Shown here piece after piece: positions 1 through 7,857 of a DNA stretch of 64,000 nt (position 1 is its first letter; every line of letters starts with the position of its first letter). The stretch comes from an uncultured Tenacibaculum sp. (lineage in GTDB: Bacteria > Bacteroidota > Bacteroidia > Flavobacteriales > Flavobacteriaceae), in NCBI RefSeq assembly GCF_947504135.1, contig NZ_CANNGG010000005.1, forward strand, positions 1-64,000, written 5' to 3'. A program made the position numbers and the translations under genes. Under the pieces are notes generated by a model. The model saw only the letters and a program-made list of their open reading frames with translations. It was not told where the DNA came from and did not search any database.

Positions 1-2
1 AC

Positions 3-76
3 GGTCTGGTAGTTCAGCTGGTTAGAATACATGCCTGTCACGCATGGGGTCGCGGGTTCGAGTCCCGTCCAGACCG
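3..76 (+). tRNA. tRNA-Asp (GTC), copy 1
   Basis: A 74-nt cloverleaf. The acceptor arm GGTCTGG pairs with CCAGACC and is followed by discriminator G76. The anticodon stem CATGC/GCATG encloses loop CTGTCAC, so the anticodon is GTC at 37-39. The T arm carries GGTTCGAGTCC. CCA is not encoded. It lies 2 bases from the window edge, so any upstream tRNA genes and the promoter are out of view. Confidence 0.97.
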
Positions 77-118
77 CTAAAGTTTCTCTAAAACATATAA
101 CATATTGCTTAAAGCAAC

Positions 119-192
119 GGTCTGGTAGTTCAGCTGGTTAGAATACATGCCTGTCACGCATGGGGTCGCGGGTTCGAGTCCCGTCCAGACCG
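119..192 (+). tRNA. tRNA-Asp (GTC), copy 2
   Basis: This is base-for-base identical to the first tRNA-Asp; the identity covers 77 bases, 1-77 against 117-193. The two are separated by a 42-base A+T-rich spacer and are probably cotranscribed, with termination at the hairpin that follows. Anticodon GTC; CCA not encoded. Confidence 0.97.
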
Positions 193-193
193 C

Positions 194-230
194 AAAAAGC
201 TTCTCAAAGTGAGAAGCTTTTTTCTTTTTT
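194..230 (+). terminator. Rho-independent terminator of the tRNA-Asp pair
   Basis: The stem AAGCTTCTC/GAGAAGCTT with a short loop is followed by a T-rich tract. It sits directly after the second tRNA-Asp. Confidence 0.85.
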
Positions 231-248
231 ACACTTTTTTAAAAAAAA

Positions 249-280
249 TTTGGTTTAGTTAAATTTATTTCTAAGATTTG
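249..280 (+). promoter_or_regulatory. Candidate promoter of the aromatic operon
   Basis: TTTG at 249-252 (-33) is followed about 20 bases later by AAGATTTG at 273-280, one mismatch from the Bacteroidetes -7 consensus TAnnTTTG. Transcription would start near 286, about 20 bases before the leader peptide ATG. This is inference from motif and spacing only. Confidence 0.4.
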
Positions 281-304
281 TTCCGTACAAAGAACACAAA
301 TACA

Positions 305-388
305 ATGATGTTACAAAACGTATGGCAAGGTTTCTATTTTTACTTTTACTTTTTTAGTAAGAGACGAGACTTTGTATCATATTGTTAA
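305..388 (+). CDS. Phe/Tyr-rich leader peptide (27 aa) of the aromatic operon
   Basis: A 27-codon ORF runs from ATG 305 to TAA 386-388. It has an uninterrupted run of eight aromatic codons at 332-355 (F-Y-F-Y-F-Y-F-F), a Trp codon at 323-325, and further Phe and Tyr codons at 371 and 380. It ends 64 bases before pheA, between a candidate promoter and a terminator hairpin. This matches the layout of ribosome-mediated attenuation as known for pheL in enterobacteria: scarce Phe-tRNA or Tyr-tRNA stalls the ribosome on the run. The RNA arms needed for the switch are present (365-374 with 413-422, against 417-435). The function is inferred, but the codon run together with the competing arms makes chance unlikely. 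Confidence 0.85.
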   Translation: MMLQNVWQGFYFYFYFFSKRRDFVSYC

Positions 389-444
389 CCTAACAAAAGA
401 CATATACCCAATCAAAGTCTCGAATTTATCGAGGCTTTTTTTTT
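365..444 (+). promoter_or_regulatory. Transcription attenuator: antiterminator/terminator pair
   Basis: Arm A, CGAGACTTTG (365-374), is perfectly complementary over 10 bases to arm B, CAAAGTCTCG (413-422). Arm B overlaps the 5' arm of a terminator: 417-423 pairs with 429-435, followed by nine T (436-444). A:B pairing therefore excludes the terminator. Arm A lies inside the leader peptide ORF, 3' of the F/Y codons. A ribosome stalled on the F/Y run leaves A free (read-through), while one that reaches the stop codon at 386 covers part of A (termination). The terminator ends only 8 bases before the pheA ATG. Confidence 0.85.
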
Positions 445-452
445 GATGTAAA

Positions 453-1277
453 ATGAAAAAAATAGCCATTCAAGGAATACAAGGAAGCAACCACCATATT
501 GTTGCAAACAACTACTACGGAGATAACATCAACCTACACGAATGTTTATCTTTTGATGTATTGGTTGATAGCCTTGTTAATTCAAGAAGTGAGCAAGCAA
601 TTATGGCTTTAGAAAACACCATAGCAGGCTCAATCATACCCAACTATGCCTTGATTGACAAGTACAACTTGCATATTTCTGGCGAGTATTACTTGTCTAT
701 ACATCATCATTTAATGGCGTTGCATAACCAACAGATTGAAGATATTACTGAGGTTTGTTCGCATCCGATGGCATTACTACAATGTAAAGAATTTTTCAAA
801 CAACATAAACACATTAAGTTAGTTGAAGATGTTGACACTTCTGCTGTTGCAAAAAGAATCGCGGATCAACAATTAAAAGGAGTTGCAGCAATTGCACCTA
901 AAATGGCTGCTGATATTTTTAAATTATCAGTTATTGAAGATGAAATTCAAACGATTAAAAACAACGCAACTCGTTTTGTATTTCTTCAAACAAGTCTTCC
1001 AAAAAATGGTAAAAGTGAAATCAATAAAGCTTCATTAAAATTTGAACTAGATCACAAAAGAGGAAGTTTAGCTACAGTACTAAATGTAATGAGCGACTGT
1101 AAATTAAACCTTACTAAAATACAATCGTTACCCAAAATCGAAACACCCTGGAAGTACTCTTTTTTCGTAGACGTAACTTTTGAAGCATATGAAGATTACG
1201 AAAAAGCAAAAGCCATTGTACAAATTATAGCAGAAGAATTTAAAATATTAGGCGAATACAAAAACGGAAGATTATGA
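453..1277 (+). CDS. pheA: Prephenate dehydratase
   Basis: Converts prephenate to phenylpyruvate, the committed step to phenylalanine. Residues 1-185 are the dehydratase domain, with the catalytic TRF motif at 173-175 (context NNATRFVFL). Residues about 195-270 are an ACT regulatory domain (LKFELDHKRGSLATVLNVM), usually the site of phenylalanine feedback. It is monofunctional: there is no chorismate mutase domain, which is instead fused to the DAHP synthase three genes later. At 274 aa it has normal length. The start follows the attenuator T-tract directly and there is no Shine-Dalgarno sequence. It is the first structural gene of a four-gene operon and overlaps the next gene by 4 bases (ATGA). 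Confidence 0.95.
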   Translation: MKKIAIQGIQGSNHHIVANNYYGDNINLHECLSFDVLVDSLVNSRSEQAIMALENTIAGSIIPNYALIDKYNLHISGEYYLSIHHHLMALHNQQIEDITEVCSHPMALLQCKEFFKQHKHIKLVEDVDTSAVAKRIADQQLKGVAAIAPKMAADIFKLSVIEDEIQTIKNNATRFVFLQTSLPKNGKSEINKASLKFELDHKRGSLATVLNVMSDCKLNLTKIQSLPKIETPWKYSFFVDVTFEAYEDYEKAKAIVQIIAEEFKILGEYKNGRL

Positions 1278-2416
1278 TACAGTTTGCTAACAGACTACAA
1301 ACCGTACAGGAATACTACTTCTCTAAAAAATTACAAGAAGTACGTCAATTAATTTCAGAAGGTAAACCAATCATAAATATTGGAATTGGTAGTCCTGATT
1401 TACAACCTCCAACATCAGTATTGAAAGCTATTCAAGATAGTTTACAAGATACTGGAGCACATAGTTATCAGAGTTATCAAGGCTTACCTGAATTTAGACA
1501 AGCTGTTTCAAGTTTTTATCATAAAAACTATCAAGTTAGCATTAATCCTGCTAACGAAGTACTTCCTTTAATGGGAAGTAAAGAGGGAATTATGCATATT
1601 TCATTGGCTTTTTTAAACGAAGGAGATCAGGTATTAATTCCTAATCCAGGATACCCAACCTATAGTTCTGTGACCAATTTATTAGGAGGAGAACCTATTT
1701 TTTACAAGTTAGAAGAGGCTACTAACTGGCAACCTAACTTTGAAGCTTTAGAAAAACTCGATACTTCAAAAATAAAGTTGATGTGGGTAAATTACCCACA
1801 CATGCCAACAGGTGCTGATGCTACCAAAGAAACTTTTCAAAAATTGATTGACTTTGGAAAAAAACATAACATAGTTATTGTAAATGACAATCCGTATAGC
1901 TTTATATTGAACGAGCACCCTCAAAGTATTTTACAAATTGAAGGAGCTAAAGATATTGCTCTAGAATTAAACTCGGTAAGTAAATCTTTTAATATGGCAG
2001 GGTGGCGTGTTGGAATGCTATTAGGAAAACATGAATTCTTAACTGAAATTTTAAAAGTAAAAACTCAAATGGATTCAGGTATGTTTTATGGAATTCAAAA
2101 AGGAGCAACAAAAGCGTTAGAGCTAGACAAAGACTGGTTTACTCAGCTAAACAACACCTATAAAAAAAGGCAAAAACTAGTATTTGAGTTAGCAGAAAAA
2201 TTAGGATGTACCTACGATAAAAACGCATCTGGAATGTTTGTTTGGTGCAAACTTCCTGATGGAAAAACATCTGAAGAAATGATTGATGATTTACTATATA
2301 ATAAACACATCTTCGCTGCTCCAGGAACCATTTTTGGTAATCAAGGAGAAGGCTATATTCGTTTCTCATTATGCATTCCAGAAGAAAAAATTAACGAAGC
2401 AATCAACAGAATATAA
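1274..2416 (+). CDS. Class I/II pyridoxal-phosphate aminotransferase (aromatic/aspartate type)
   Basis: Fold-type I PLP aminotransferase of 380 aa. The PLP lysine is K237 in NSVSKSFNMAGWRVG, with the usual NPGYPTY and NDNPYSF motifs upstream and a C-terminal RFSLCIP substrate-binding segment. Position between prephenate dehydratase and prephenate dehydrogenase argues that it transaminates phenylpyruvate and 4-hydroxyphenylpyruvate to Phe and Tyr; the sequence alone would also allow aspartate or prephenate as substrate. It is translationally coupled to both neighbours (4-base overlap upstream, 1-base downstream). Confidence 0.88.
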   Translation: MIQFANRLQTVQEYYFSKKLQEVRQLISEGKPIINIGIGSPDLQPPTSVLKAIQDSLQDTGAHSYQSYQGLPEFRQAVSSFYHKNYQVSINPANEVLPLMGSKEGIMHISLAFLNEGDQVLIPNPGYPTYSSVTNLLGGEPIFYKLEEATNWQPNFEALEKLDTSKIKLMWVNYPHMPTGADATKETFQKLIDFGKKHNIVIVNDNPYSFILNEHPQSILQIEGAKDIALELNSVSKSFNMAGWRVGMLLGKHEFLTEILKVKTQMDSGMFYGIQKGATKALELDKDWFTQLNNTYKKRQKLVFELAEKLGCTYDKNASGMFVWCKLPDGKTSEEMIDDLLYNKHIFAAPGTIFGNQGEGYIRFSLCIPEEKINEAINRI

Positions 2417-3279
2417 TGAACGTATTTATCATAGGACTAGGATTAATCGGCGGAAGTTTTTCCCTAGATATTCAGCAAGAATTTAAAAACGCTACTATCT
2501 ATGGAATTGATTCCAACGAAGAACATGGAAATCTTGCTTTAGAAAGAGGAATCATCCATCAAAAAGCGACTTTTTCAGAGCTATCAAATGCAGATGTAGT
2601 TATTATTGCTATTCCTGTAGATGTTTCACAAGAGATTATTTTGAAAACATTAGATAACGTTTCTGATACTTGTTTGGTTTTCGATGTAGGTTCGACTAAA
2701 GAACTTATTTGCGATGCTGTTAAAAATCATCCGAAACGAAGAAATTTTTTAGCAACACATCCTATTGCCGGAACTGAATTTTCAGGACCCAATGCAGCAT
2801 TGACAAATTTATTTAGAAATAAAACTAATATTATTTGTGAGGTAGAAAAAACAGCTTTCAAATTACAGGAAAAAGCATTAGATATATTTTCAAAATTAGG
2901 AATGCGTATTCGATACATGGATCCAAAATCGCACGATAAGCATATAGCCTATGTATCACATTTATCACATATCAGCTCTTTCATGTTAGGTAAAACAGTT
3001 ATTGAAAAAGAGAAAAACGAGCGTGATATTTTTGATATGGCTGGTAGTGGATTTGCTTCTACTGTGCGTTTAGCAAAAAGCTCGCCTGCAATGTGGACAC
3101 CTATTTTTAAACAAAACAAAGAAAATGTTATTGAGTCTCTGAATGAATATATTCATAACTTACAACAATTCAAAACTTTATTAGAAAACAACGATTTTCC
3201 AGAAATACACACAGAAATGGAAAACACAAATTATATAAAACAAATTTTAAACGGAATTTTAGAGGTTGTACCTCAATAA
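2416..3279 (+). CDS. tyrA: Prephenate dehydrogenase
   Basis: NAD(P)-dependent oxidative decarboxylation of prephenate to 4-hydroxyphenylpyruvate (tyrosine branch). The N-terminal Rossmann fold has GLGLIGGS at residues 7-14. THPIAGTEFSG around 114-124 is the conserved active-site segment, and the all-helical C-terminal domain includes HDKHIAYVSHLSH. At 287 aa there is no ACT domain, so regulation may rest on the operon leader rather than on tyrosine binding here. The start overlaps the previous stop by one base (TAATG). Confidence 0.94.
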   Translation: MNVFIIGLGLIGGSFSLDIQQEFKNATIYGIDSNEEHGNLALERGIIHQKATFSELSNADVVIIAIPVDVSQEIILKTLDNVSDTCLVFDVGSTKELICDAVKNHPKRRNFLATHPIAGTEFSGPNAALTNLFRNKTNIICEVEKTAFKLQEKALDIFSKLGMRIRYMDPKSHDKHIAYVSHLSHISSFMLGKTVIEKEKNERDIFDMAGSGFASTVRLAKSSPAMWTPIFKQNKENVIESLNEYIHNLQQFKTLLENNDFPEIHTEMENTNYIKQILNGILEVVPQ

Positions 3280-3290
3280 TAAAAACTAAA

Positions 3291-4373
3291 ATGGAGAATA
3301 CAAAAGAGTTAAGAACATGGTTAGATGCTTTCGGGTTAGGGCATCCATTAGTAATTGCAGGACCTTGTAGTGCCGAAACCGAAGAGCAAGTATTAAAAAT
3401 TGCACACGAATTAAAAGATACCGATGCTACTGTTTTAAGAGCTGGTATTTGGAAACCTCGTACCAGACCAGGCAATTTTGAAGGTGTTGGTGCTTTAGGA
3501 TTAAAATGGTTACAAAAAGCAAAACAAGAAACAGGAATGTTAATTGCTACAGAAGTAGCCAACAAAGATCACGTAAAACTTGCAATTGAGCACGACGTAG
3601 ATATTTTATGGATTGGTGCTCGTACTACCGTAAGTCCTTTTATTGTTCAAGAGATTGCAGATGCTTTAGAAGGGACAGATAAAATCGTACTAGTAAAAAA
3701 TCCTGTAAACCCTGATTTACCACTATGGTTAGGTGCCATAGAACGTTTATATGCCAAAAACATTAAAAAACTAGGGGTCATCCATAGAGGTTTTTCTACT
3801 TATGAGAAAACCCGATATAGAAACAACCCTGAATGGCAAATTCCTATTGAATTGCAAAACCGTTTCCCTGATTTACCATTGATTTGTGATCCGTCACACA
3901 TCGCTGGTCGTCGTGATATTATTTTCGATGTTTGTCAAACTGCCTTAGATTTAAACTTTGATGGTTTAATGGTTGAAACACATTACGATCCTGATAATGC
4001 TTGGAGCGATGCAGCTCAACAAATCACACCTAAAACTCTAGTACAAATGATGGTAGACTTAAAAGTTAGAAAAGCCACAGATACAGAAACTGAGTACAGA
4101 AATGCTTTAAATACGCTACGTACTCAAATTGACGTAGTAGATCATCAACTCATTGAAATCTTAGGAAAGCGTATGAAAATAGCAGACTCAATTGGTCAGT
4201 TAAAAAAAGAGAAAAACGTCGCTATTTTACAAACTAGACGATGGAACGAAATCTTAGGTAAAATGATATTAGAAGGACAAGATAGAGGACTAAGCGAAGA
4301 GTTTGTTCTTAAAATGTTTAAGGCAATACACCAAGAAAGCATCAATCATCAAGAAAAAATCATTAACTCATAA
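3291..4373 (+). CDS. Bifunctional DAHP synthase / chorismate mutase
   Basis: Residues 1 to about 250 are a 3-deoxy-7-phosphoheptulonate synthase of the KDO8P-synthase-like type (AGPCSAETEEQ at 23-32, LRAGIWKPRTRPG, CDPSHIAGRRD). This enzyme begins the shikimate pathway. Residues about 270-355 are an AroQ-type chorismate mutase helical domain (RTQIDVVDHQLIEILGKRM, then IGQLKKEKNVAI). The fusion couples pathway entry to the chorismate-to-prephenate step, and such fusions are common in Bacteroidetes. It is the last gene of the operon, 11 bases after tyrA, and is followed by a strong terminator. Confidence 0.94.
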   Translation: MENTKELRTWLDAFGLGHPLVIAGPCSAETEEQVLKIAHELKDTDATVLRAGIWKPRTRPGNFEGVGALGLKWLQKAKQETGMLIATEVANKDHVKLAIEHDVDILWIGARTTVSPFIVQEIADALEGTDKIVLVKNPVNPDLPLWLGAIERLYAKNIKKLGVIHRGFSTYEKTRYRNNPEWQIPIELQNRFPDLPLICDPSHIAGRRDIIFDVCQTALDLNFDGLMVETHYDPDNAWSDAAQQITPKTLVQMMVDLKVRKATDTETEYRNALNTLRTQIDVVDHQLIEILGKRMKIADSIGQLKKEKNVAILQTRRWNEILGKMILEGQDRGLSEEFVLKMFKAIHQESINHQEKIINS

Positions 4374-4374
4374 A

Positions 4375-4403
4375 AAAAAGCGCCTAGTGGCGCTTTTTTT
4401 TTA
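4375..4403. terminator. Bidirectional terminator
   Basis: Stem AAAAAGCGCC/GGCGCTTTTT with loop TAGT. It has A- and T-tracts on both sides, between the aromatic operon and the convergent gene at 4401-4877. Confidence 0.9.
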
Positions 4404-4877
4404 TTTTTCAACAGACTCTGAAGTCTTAACCTCTCTTTTAAAAATATAACGTGTTATAAAAATTCCGTTACTATCTCCTTTTCCTCCATAACTCTCTACT
4501 CCACTATTAGAAAAAGCCAATTCCCAACCATTTTTTGCCATATCATTAAGCTTAGAGGTAATCACTGCATCATTTGCTACAATATTCTGAAAACGAATTC
4601 CTCCAATATTAAAGAAGTTTAACAATTTTGTTTCTTCGAAATTTTTAACTCTAATTTCCGATCTTTTCGACTTGTTTCTTTCGTCACTTTCTTCTGATCT
4701 TCCAGAGGTATAATCTTCAAAATTTCTCTCTTCGTCTGATGAAATTAACCTAGATCTTCCCAAACCATTTGGTACTATAGACTCAACACTTGTTATAACC
4801 TTATATTCATATGTTTGCGCAATGGCCGAAACATAAGACAATCCAATAAAACAAATAGATAATAATAGTTTTTTCAT
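4401..4877 (-). CDS. Secreted protein, DUF4177-like
   Basis: 158 aa with a cleavable signal peptide (hydrophobic residues 4-19, cleavage after ..SAIAQ). The mature part starts YEYKVIT and ends with NGWELAF and RYIFKR; this layout resembles DUF4177, a small domain of unknown function. The middle (about 45-75) is charged and low in complexity (Glu, Ser, Arg). It probably resides in the periplasm. No enzymatic motif is visible and it has no operon partner. Confidence 0.6.
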   Translation of the reverse strand: MKKLLLSICFIGLSYVSAIAQTYEYKVITSVESIVPNGLGRSRLISSDEERNFEDYTSGRSEESDERNKSKRSEIRVKNFEETKLLNFFNIGGIRFQNIVANDAVITSKLNDMAKNGWELAFSNSGVESYGGKGDSNGIFITRYIFKREVKTSESVEK

Positions 4878-4943
4878 AATAAATTTTTAAAATTAAGGCA
4901 CGAATATATTATTTTTTTTATGAATAATCCGCATCTTTGTTTT

Positions 4944-5885
4944 ATGACAGGAACGGTTTATAAATCTACAGGAAGTTGGTATTGGGTAAAGTCTAAAGGC
5001 GAGCTATACAAGTGTCGTATTAAAGGAAAATTCCGTATTAAAGGAATCAAAAGTACAAACCCTATCTCTGTAGGTGATATTGTTGATTTTTCTTTAGAAA
5101 CCAATAATGATGAAGAAACGGGTTTAATTACCAACATTCACGAGCGTAAAAATTTTATTGTTCGTAAATCGGTTAATTTATCAAAACAAACTCATGTAAT
5201 TGCTTCTAATATTGATCAAGTATTTCTGTTAATTACGATAGACAACCCTCCTACGTTTACCACATTTATCGATCGTTTTTTAGTTACTGCCGAGGCTTAT
5301 TCAATCAAAACTATTTTAGTTTTTAATAAAATTGATTCGTATGAAATTGAGCAGCGTGCCGAAATTTTGTATTTAAAAGATATTTATGAAGCCATCGGTT
5401 ACGAATGCATTGAAGTTTCCGCGACTAAAAACATCAATATTGATAAAATAAAAGAGATGATGACAGGCAAAGTAAGTATGTTTGCAGGTCATTCAGGAGT
5501 TGGAAAAACAACCTTGGTTAACGCTATTGAACCTTCTTTAAATCTAAAAACAAAAGAAATTTCTGAACAACACAAACAAGGGCAACATACTACTACATTT
5601 GCCGAAATGTTTGATTTAAGTTTTGATGCTCGTATTATAGACACTCCCGGAATTAAAGGTTTTGGTGTAGTTGACATGGACAAAGATGAATTAGGCGATT
5701 ATTTTCCTGAGTTTTTTGCTTTAAAACAAAACTGTAAATTCAATAATTGTATTCACATAAACGAACCACAATGTGCTGTAAAAGAAGCCTTAGAAAATGA
5801 AGAAATTGCATGGTCTCGTTACAAGAGTTACCTACAAATTCTAGAAGGCGAAGAAGAACATTATAGAACTGATATTTGGGAGTAA
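4944..5885 (+). CDS. rsgA: Ribosome small-subunit biogenesis GTPase RsgA
   Basis: Circularly permuted GTPase that checks late 30S maturation. Order of parts: N-terminal OB-fold (TGTVYKSTGSWYWVKSKGE), then G4 NKID, G1 GHSGVGKTTL (about 182-191), G3 DTPGI, then a C-terminal zinc-binding region with FNNCIHINEPQCAVK. I start it at ATG 4944 (313 aa). An in-frame ATG at 4920 would add 8 residues, but the stretch between the two contains a near-consensus -7 box (CATCTTTG, 4932-4939), and homologues usually begin MTGTVYKS. That would make the mRNA almost leaderless. Confidence 0.93.
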   Translation: MTGTVYKSTGSWYWVKSKGELYKCRIKGKFRIKGIKSTNPISVGDIVDFSLETNNDEETGLITNIHERKNFIVRKSVNLSKQTHVIASNIDQVFLLITIDNPPTFTTFIDRFLVTAEAYSIKTILVFNKIDSYEIEQRAEILYLKDIYEAIGYECIEVSATKNINIDKIKEMMTGKVSMFAGHSGVGKTTLVNAIEPSLNLKTKEISEQHKQGQHTTTFAEMFDLSFDARIIDTPGIKGFGVVDMDKDELGDYFPEFFALKQNCKFNNCIHINEPQCAVKEALENEEIAWSRYKSYLQILEGEEEHYRTDIWE

Positions 5886-5978
5886 AATTTAGCTCTTTAC
5901 TCTTAGTCCATAGCTATTTTAAACTTTAAAACTTTTAATTTGTCAACAATCTAAAAATCCAATAATCTAAATTATAGA

Positions 5979-6431
5979 ATGAAAGCAGTAATTCAACGCG
6001 TTTCAAAAGCTAGCGTTACTATTGAAGGTGAAAGAGTAGCTAAAATACAACAGGGACTTTTAATTTTACTTGGAATTGTTAATGAAGATAATCAAGAGGA
6101 TATTAAATGGTTATCAAACAAAATAGCTAACCTCCGTATTTTTAATGATGATGAAGGTGTTATGAATAAATCTTTGCTTGATATTAATGGAGAAGCAATC
6201 GTTGTAAGTCAATTCACCCTACATGCTTCTACTAAAAAAGGGAATCGCCCTAGTTATATCAAAGCTGCTAAACCTGATGTTGCTATCCCTTTATATGAAA
6301 AATTTGTTCAACAGCTTGAAGTTAATTTGGAAAAAAAAGTGCAAACTGGTCAATTTGGTGCTGACATGAAAGTAGAATTACTAAATGACGGGCCTGTAAC
6401 TATTATTATAGACACCAAAGACAAAGTGTAA
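5979..6431 (+). CDS. dtd: D-aminoacyl-tRNA deacylase
   Basis: Removes D-amino acids wrongly loaded on tRNA. At 150 aa it is full length. It has the two family signatures that meet across the dimer: SQFTL (residues about 77-81) and the C-terminal NDGPVTIIID. It begins a tight dtd-tatD-tcdA run: its stop codon directly abuts the TTG start of the next gene. Confidence 0.95.
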   Translation: MKAVIQRVSKASVTIEGERVAKIQQGLLILLGIVNEDNQEDIKWLSNKIANLRIFNDDEGVMNKSLLDINGEAIVVSQFTLHASTKKGNRPSYIKAAKPDVAIPLYEKFVQQLEVNLEKKVQTGQFGADMKVELLNDGPVTIIIDTKDKV

Positions 6432-7076
6432 TTGCAATTAATCGATATTCATACACATACTTCATCTACTCAAAAAGATGTTTTTTCTATAGAAAATAAA
6501 TATCCTAGTTCAACCAATTTTAGCAAACCCTTTTCTATTGGAATTCACCCTTGGTATATTTCTGAAAATTCTTTGCAAAACGATTTGAAAATTGTTAAAG
6601 AGCAACTAAGTTCGCAAAATTGTTATGCTGTAGGCGAATGTGGATTGGATAGAATAACCGAAACAGATTTCTCTCTTCAATTAGAAATTTTTAAGCAACA
6701 AATTCAGCTTTCTGAAAAATACAGTAAACCTTTAATCATTCATTGTGTAAAGGCTTTTCAGGAAATTATTCAGTTGAAAAAAGAAATGAACCCAAAACAA
6801 CCTTGGATTATTCATGGTTTTAATAGAAAAGACCAAATTGCGCTCGATTTGATACGGCATCAAATATTTCTATCCTTCGGAGAGGGTTTATTAAAAAACG
6901 AGAGATTACAAGAAACATTTTCTAAACTTCCTTTAGGGTTTCTTTTTTTAGAAACTGATGCTTCTGAAGAACATATTGAAAACATATACAACATTGCTAG
7001 CGAACTAAGAAAAACCGAAAAACAAGAAATTATAAATATTGTAAAACAAAATTTTAGTAGAATTTTTAAAAGATGA
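6432..7076 (+). CDS. TatD-family metal-dependent hydrolase
   Basis: TIM-barrel hydrolase of the TatD/YcfH family (DNase or related phosphodiesterase). Metal-ligand motifs in order: IDIHTH at the N-terminus, GIHPW, VGECGLD, IIHCVKA, IHGFN and ETDA. At 214 aa it is shorter than typical TatD (about 255-265), and some loops are reduced. The start is TTG immediately after the dtd stop; no upstream in-frame ATG is available, and IDIHTH lies close behind. It overlaps the next gene by 4 bases. Confidence 0.85.
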   Translation: MQLIDIHTHTSSTQKDVFSIENKYPSSTNFSKPFSIGIHPWYISENSLQNDLKIVKEQLSSQNCYAVGECGLDRITETDFSLQLEIFKQQIQLSEKYSKPLIIHCVKAFQEIIQLKKEMNPKQPWIIHGFNRKDQIALDLIRHQIFLSFGEGLLKNERLQETFSKLPLGFLFLETDASEEHIENIYNIASELRKTEKQEIINIVKQNFSRIFKR

Positions 7077-7789
7077 ATTGGTTAGAGCGTACCGAATTAT
7101 TGGTTCAAAAAGAAGGGATAGAAAAAATTAAAAATGCCAATATTTTAGTTGTTGGATTAGGTGGAGTTGGATCGTTTGCTGCAGAATTTATTGCACGAGC
7201 AGGTGTTAATAAAATAACCATTGTTGATGGTGATGTTTTTGACAAAACAAACATAAATCGTCAACTACCGGCACTACATAGCACCATTGGAAAATCAAAA
7301 GCAAAAACAATAGCGGATAGACTTAAAGACATTAATCCAGATATTGAATTAACTGTTTTAGAAGAGTTTTTGTCGCCTGAAAGAGCTTTTGAAATAGTAA
7401 CTCCAGATTATGATTACGTGTTAGATTGTATTGATAGCATTTCTCCAAAAGTTAACTTAATTGTAGCTGCACGCAGAAAAAAAGTAAAACTTATTAGCTC
7501 TATGGGAGCTGGTGGAAAGTTGGACGCATCAAAAGTAAAAGTAAAAGACATTAGCAAGACCAAGCATTGCAAAATGGCAAAAACTTTGCGTAAACGTTTA
7601 ACAAAACTAAAAGTTGACAAAGGTGTAAAAGCTGTTTACTCTGAAGAAATTCAAATTCCTGAAAGTTTAAAACTTACCGATGGAATCAACTATAAAAAAT
7701 CATATTACGGAACTATGAGTTACATGCCTGCAGTATTTGGCTTACAAGCTGCTTCACATGTGATTAATCACCTCTTAACAAAAAAATAA
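7073..7789 (+). CDS. tcdA: tRNA threonylcarbamoyladenosine dehydratase (ThiF/E1 family)
   Basis: 238 aa E1-like ATP-binding protein. It has the adenylate-binding GLGGVGS motif near residue 28, DGDVFDKTNINRQLPA, and DCIDSISPK. TcdA/YgdL cyclises t6A37 in tRNA to ct6A. The pairing downstream of dtd suggests a translation-quality group. Other ThiF-family members (MoeB, ThiF) are possible in principle, but the NINRQLPA segment and length fit TcdA best. Confidence 0.88.
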   Translation: MNWLERTELLVQKEGIEKIKNANILVVGLGGVGSFAAEFIARAGVNKITIVDGDVFDKTNINRQLPALHSTIGKSKAKTIADRLKDINPDIELTVLEEFLSPERAFEIVTPDYDYVLDCIDSISPKVNLIVAARRKKVKLISSMGAGGKLDASKVKVKDISKTKHCKMAKTLRKRLTKLKVDKGVKAVYSEEIQIPESLKLTDGINYKKSYYGTMSYMPAVFGLQAASHVINHLLTKK

Positions 7790-7815
7790 ATTCCATGGAA
7801 ATTATTTTTTTTTAT

Positions 7816-7823
7816 TACATTTG
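7816..7823 (+). promoter_or_regulatory. -7 promoter box of the YceI lipoprotein gene
   Basis: TACATTTG matches TAnnTTTG exactly, 34 bases before ATG 7858. It lies inside a possible upstream extension of the ORF (ATG 7795) and so argues for the downstream start. Confidence 0.6.
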
Positions 7824-7857
7824 TAACCAATTAATAATCATTATTAAAAACTCAAAG

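Noticed and set aside
3..192. Tandem tRNA-Asp pair as an integration site with a duplicated end
   Set aside because: Both copies are complete and identical, with a shared terminator and no integrase; simple gene duplication explains it.
4920..4943. N-terminal extension of RsgA from ATG 4920
   Set aside because: It contains a near-consensus -7 box, and family members normally start at the downstream ATG.
7795..7857. N-terminal extension of the YceI lipoprotein
   Set aside because: It lies across an exact -7 box and would bury the lipoprotein signal peptide.
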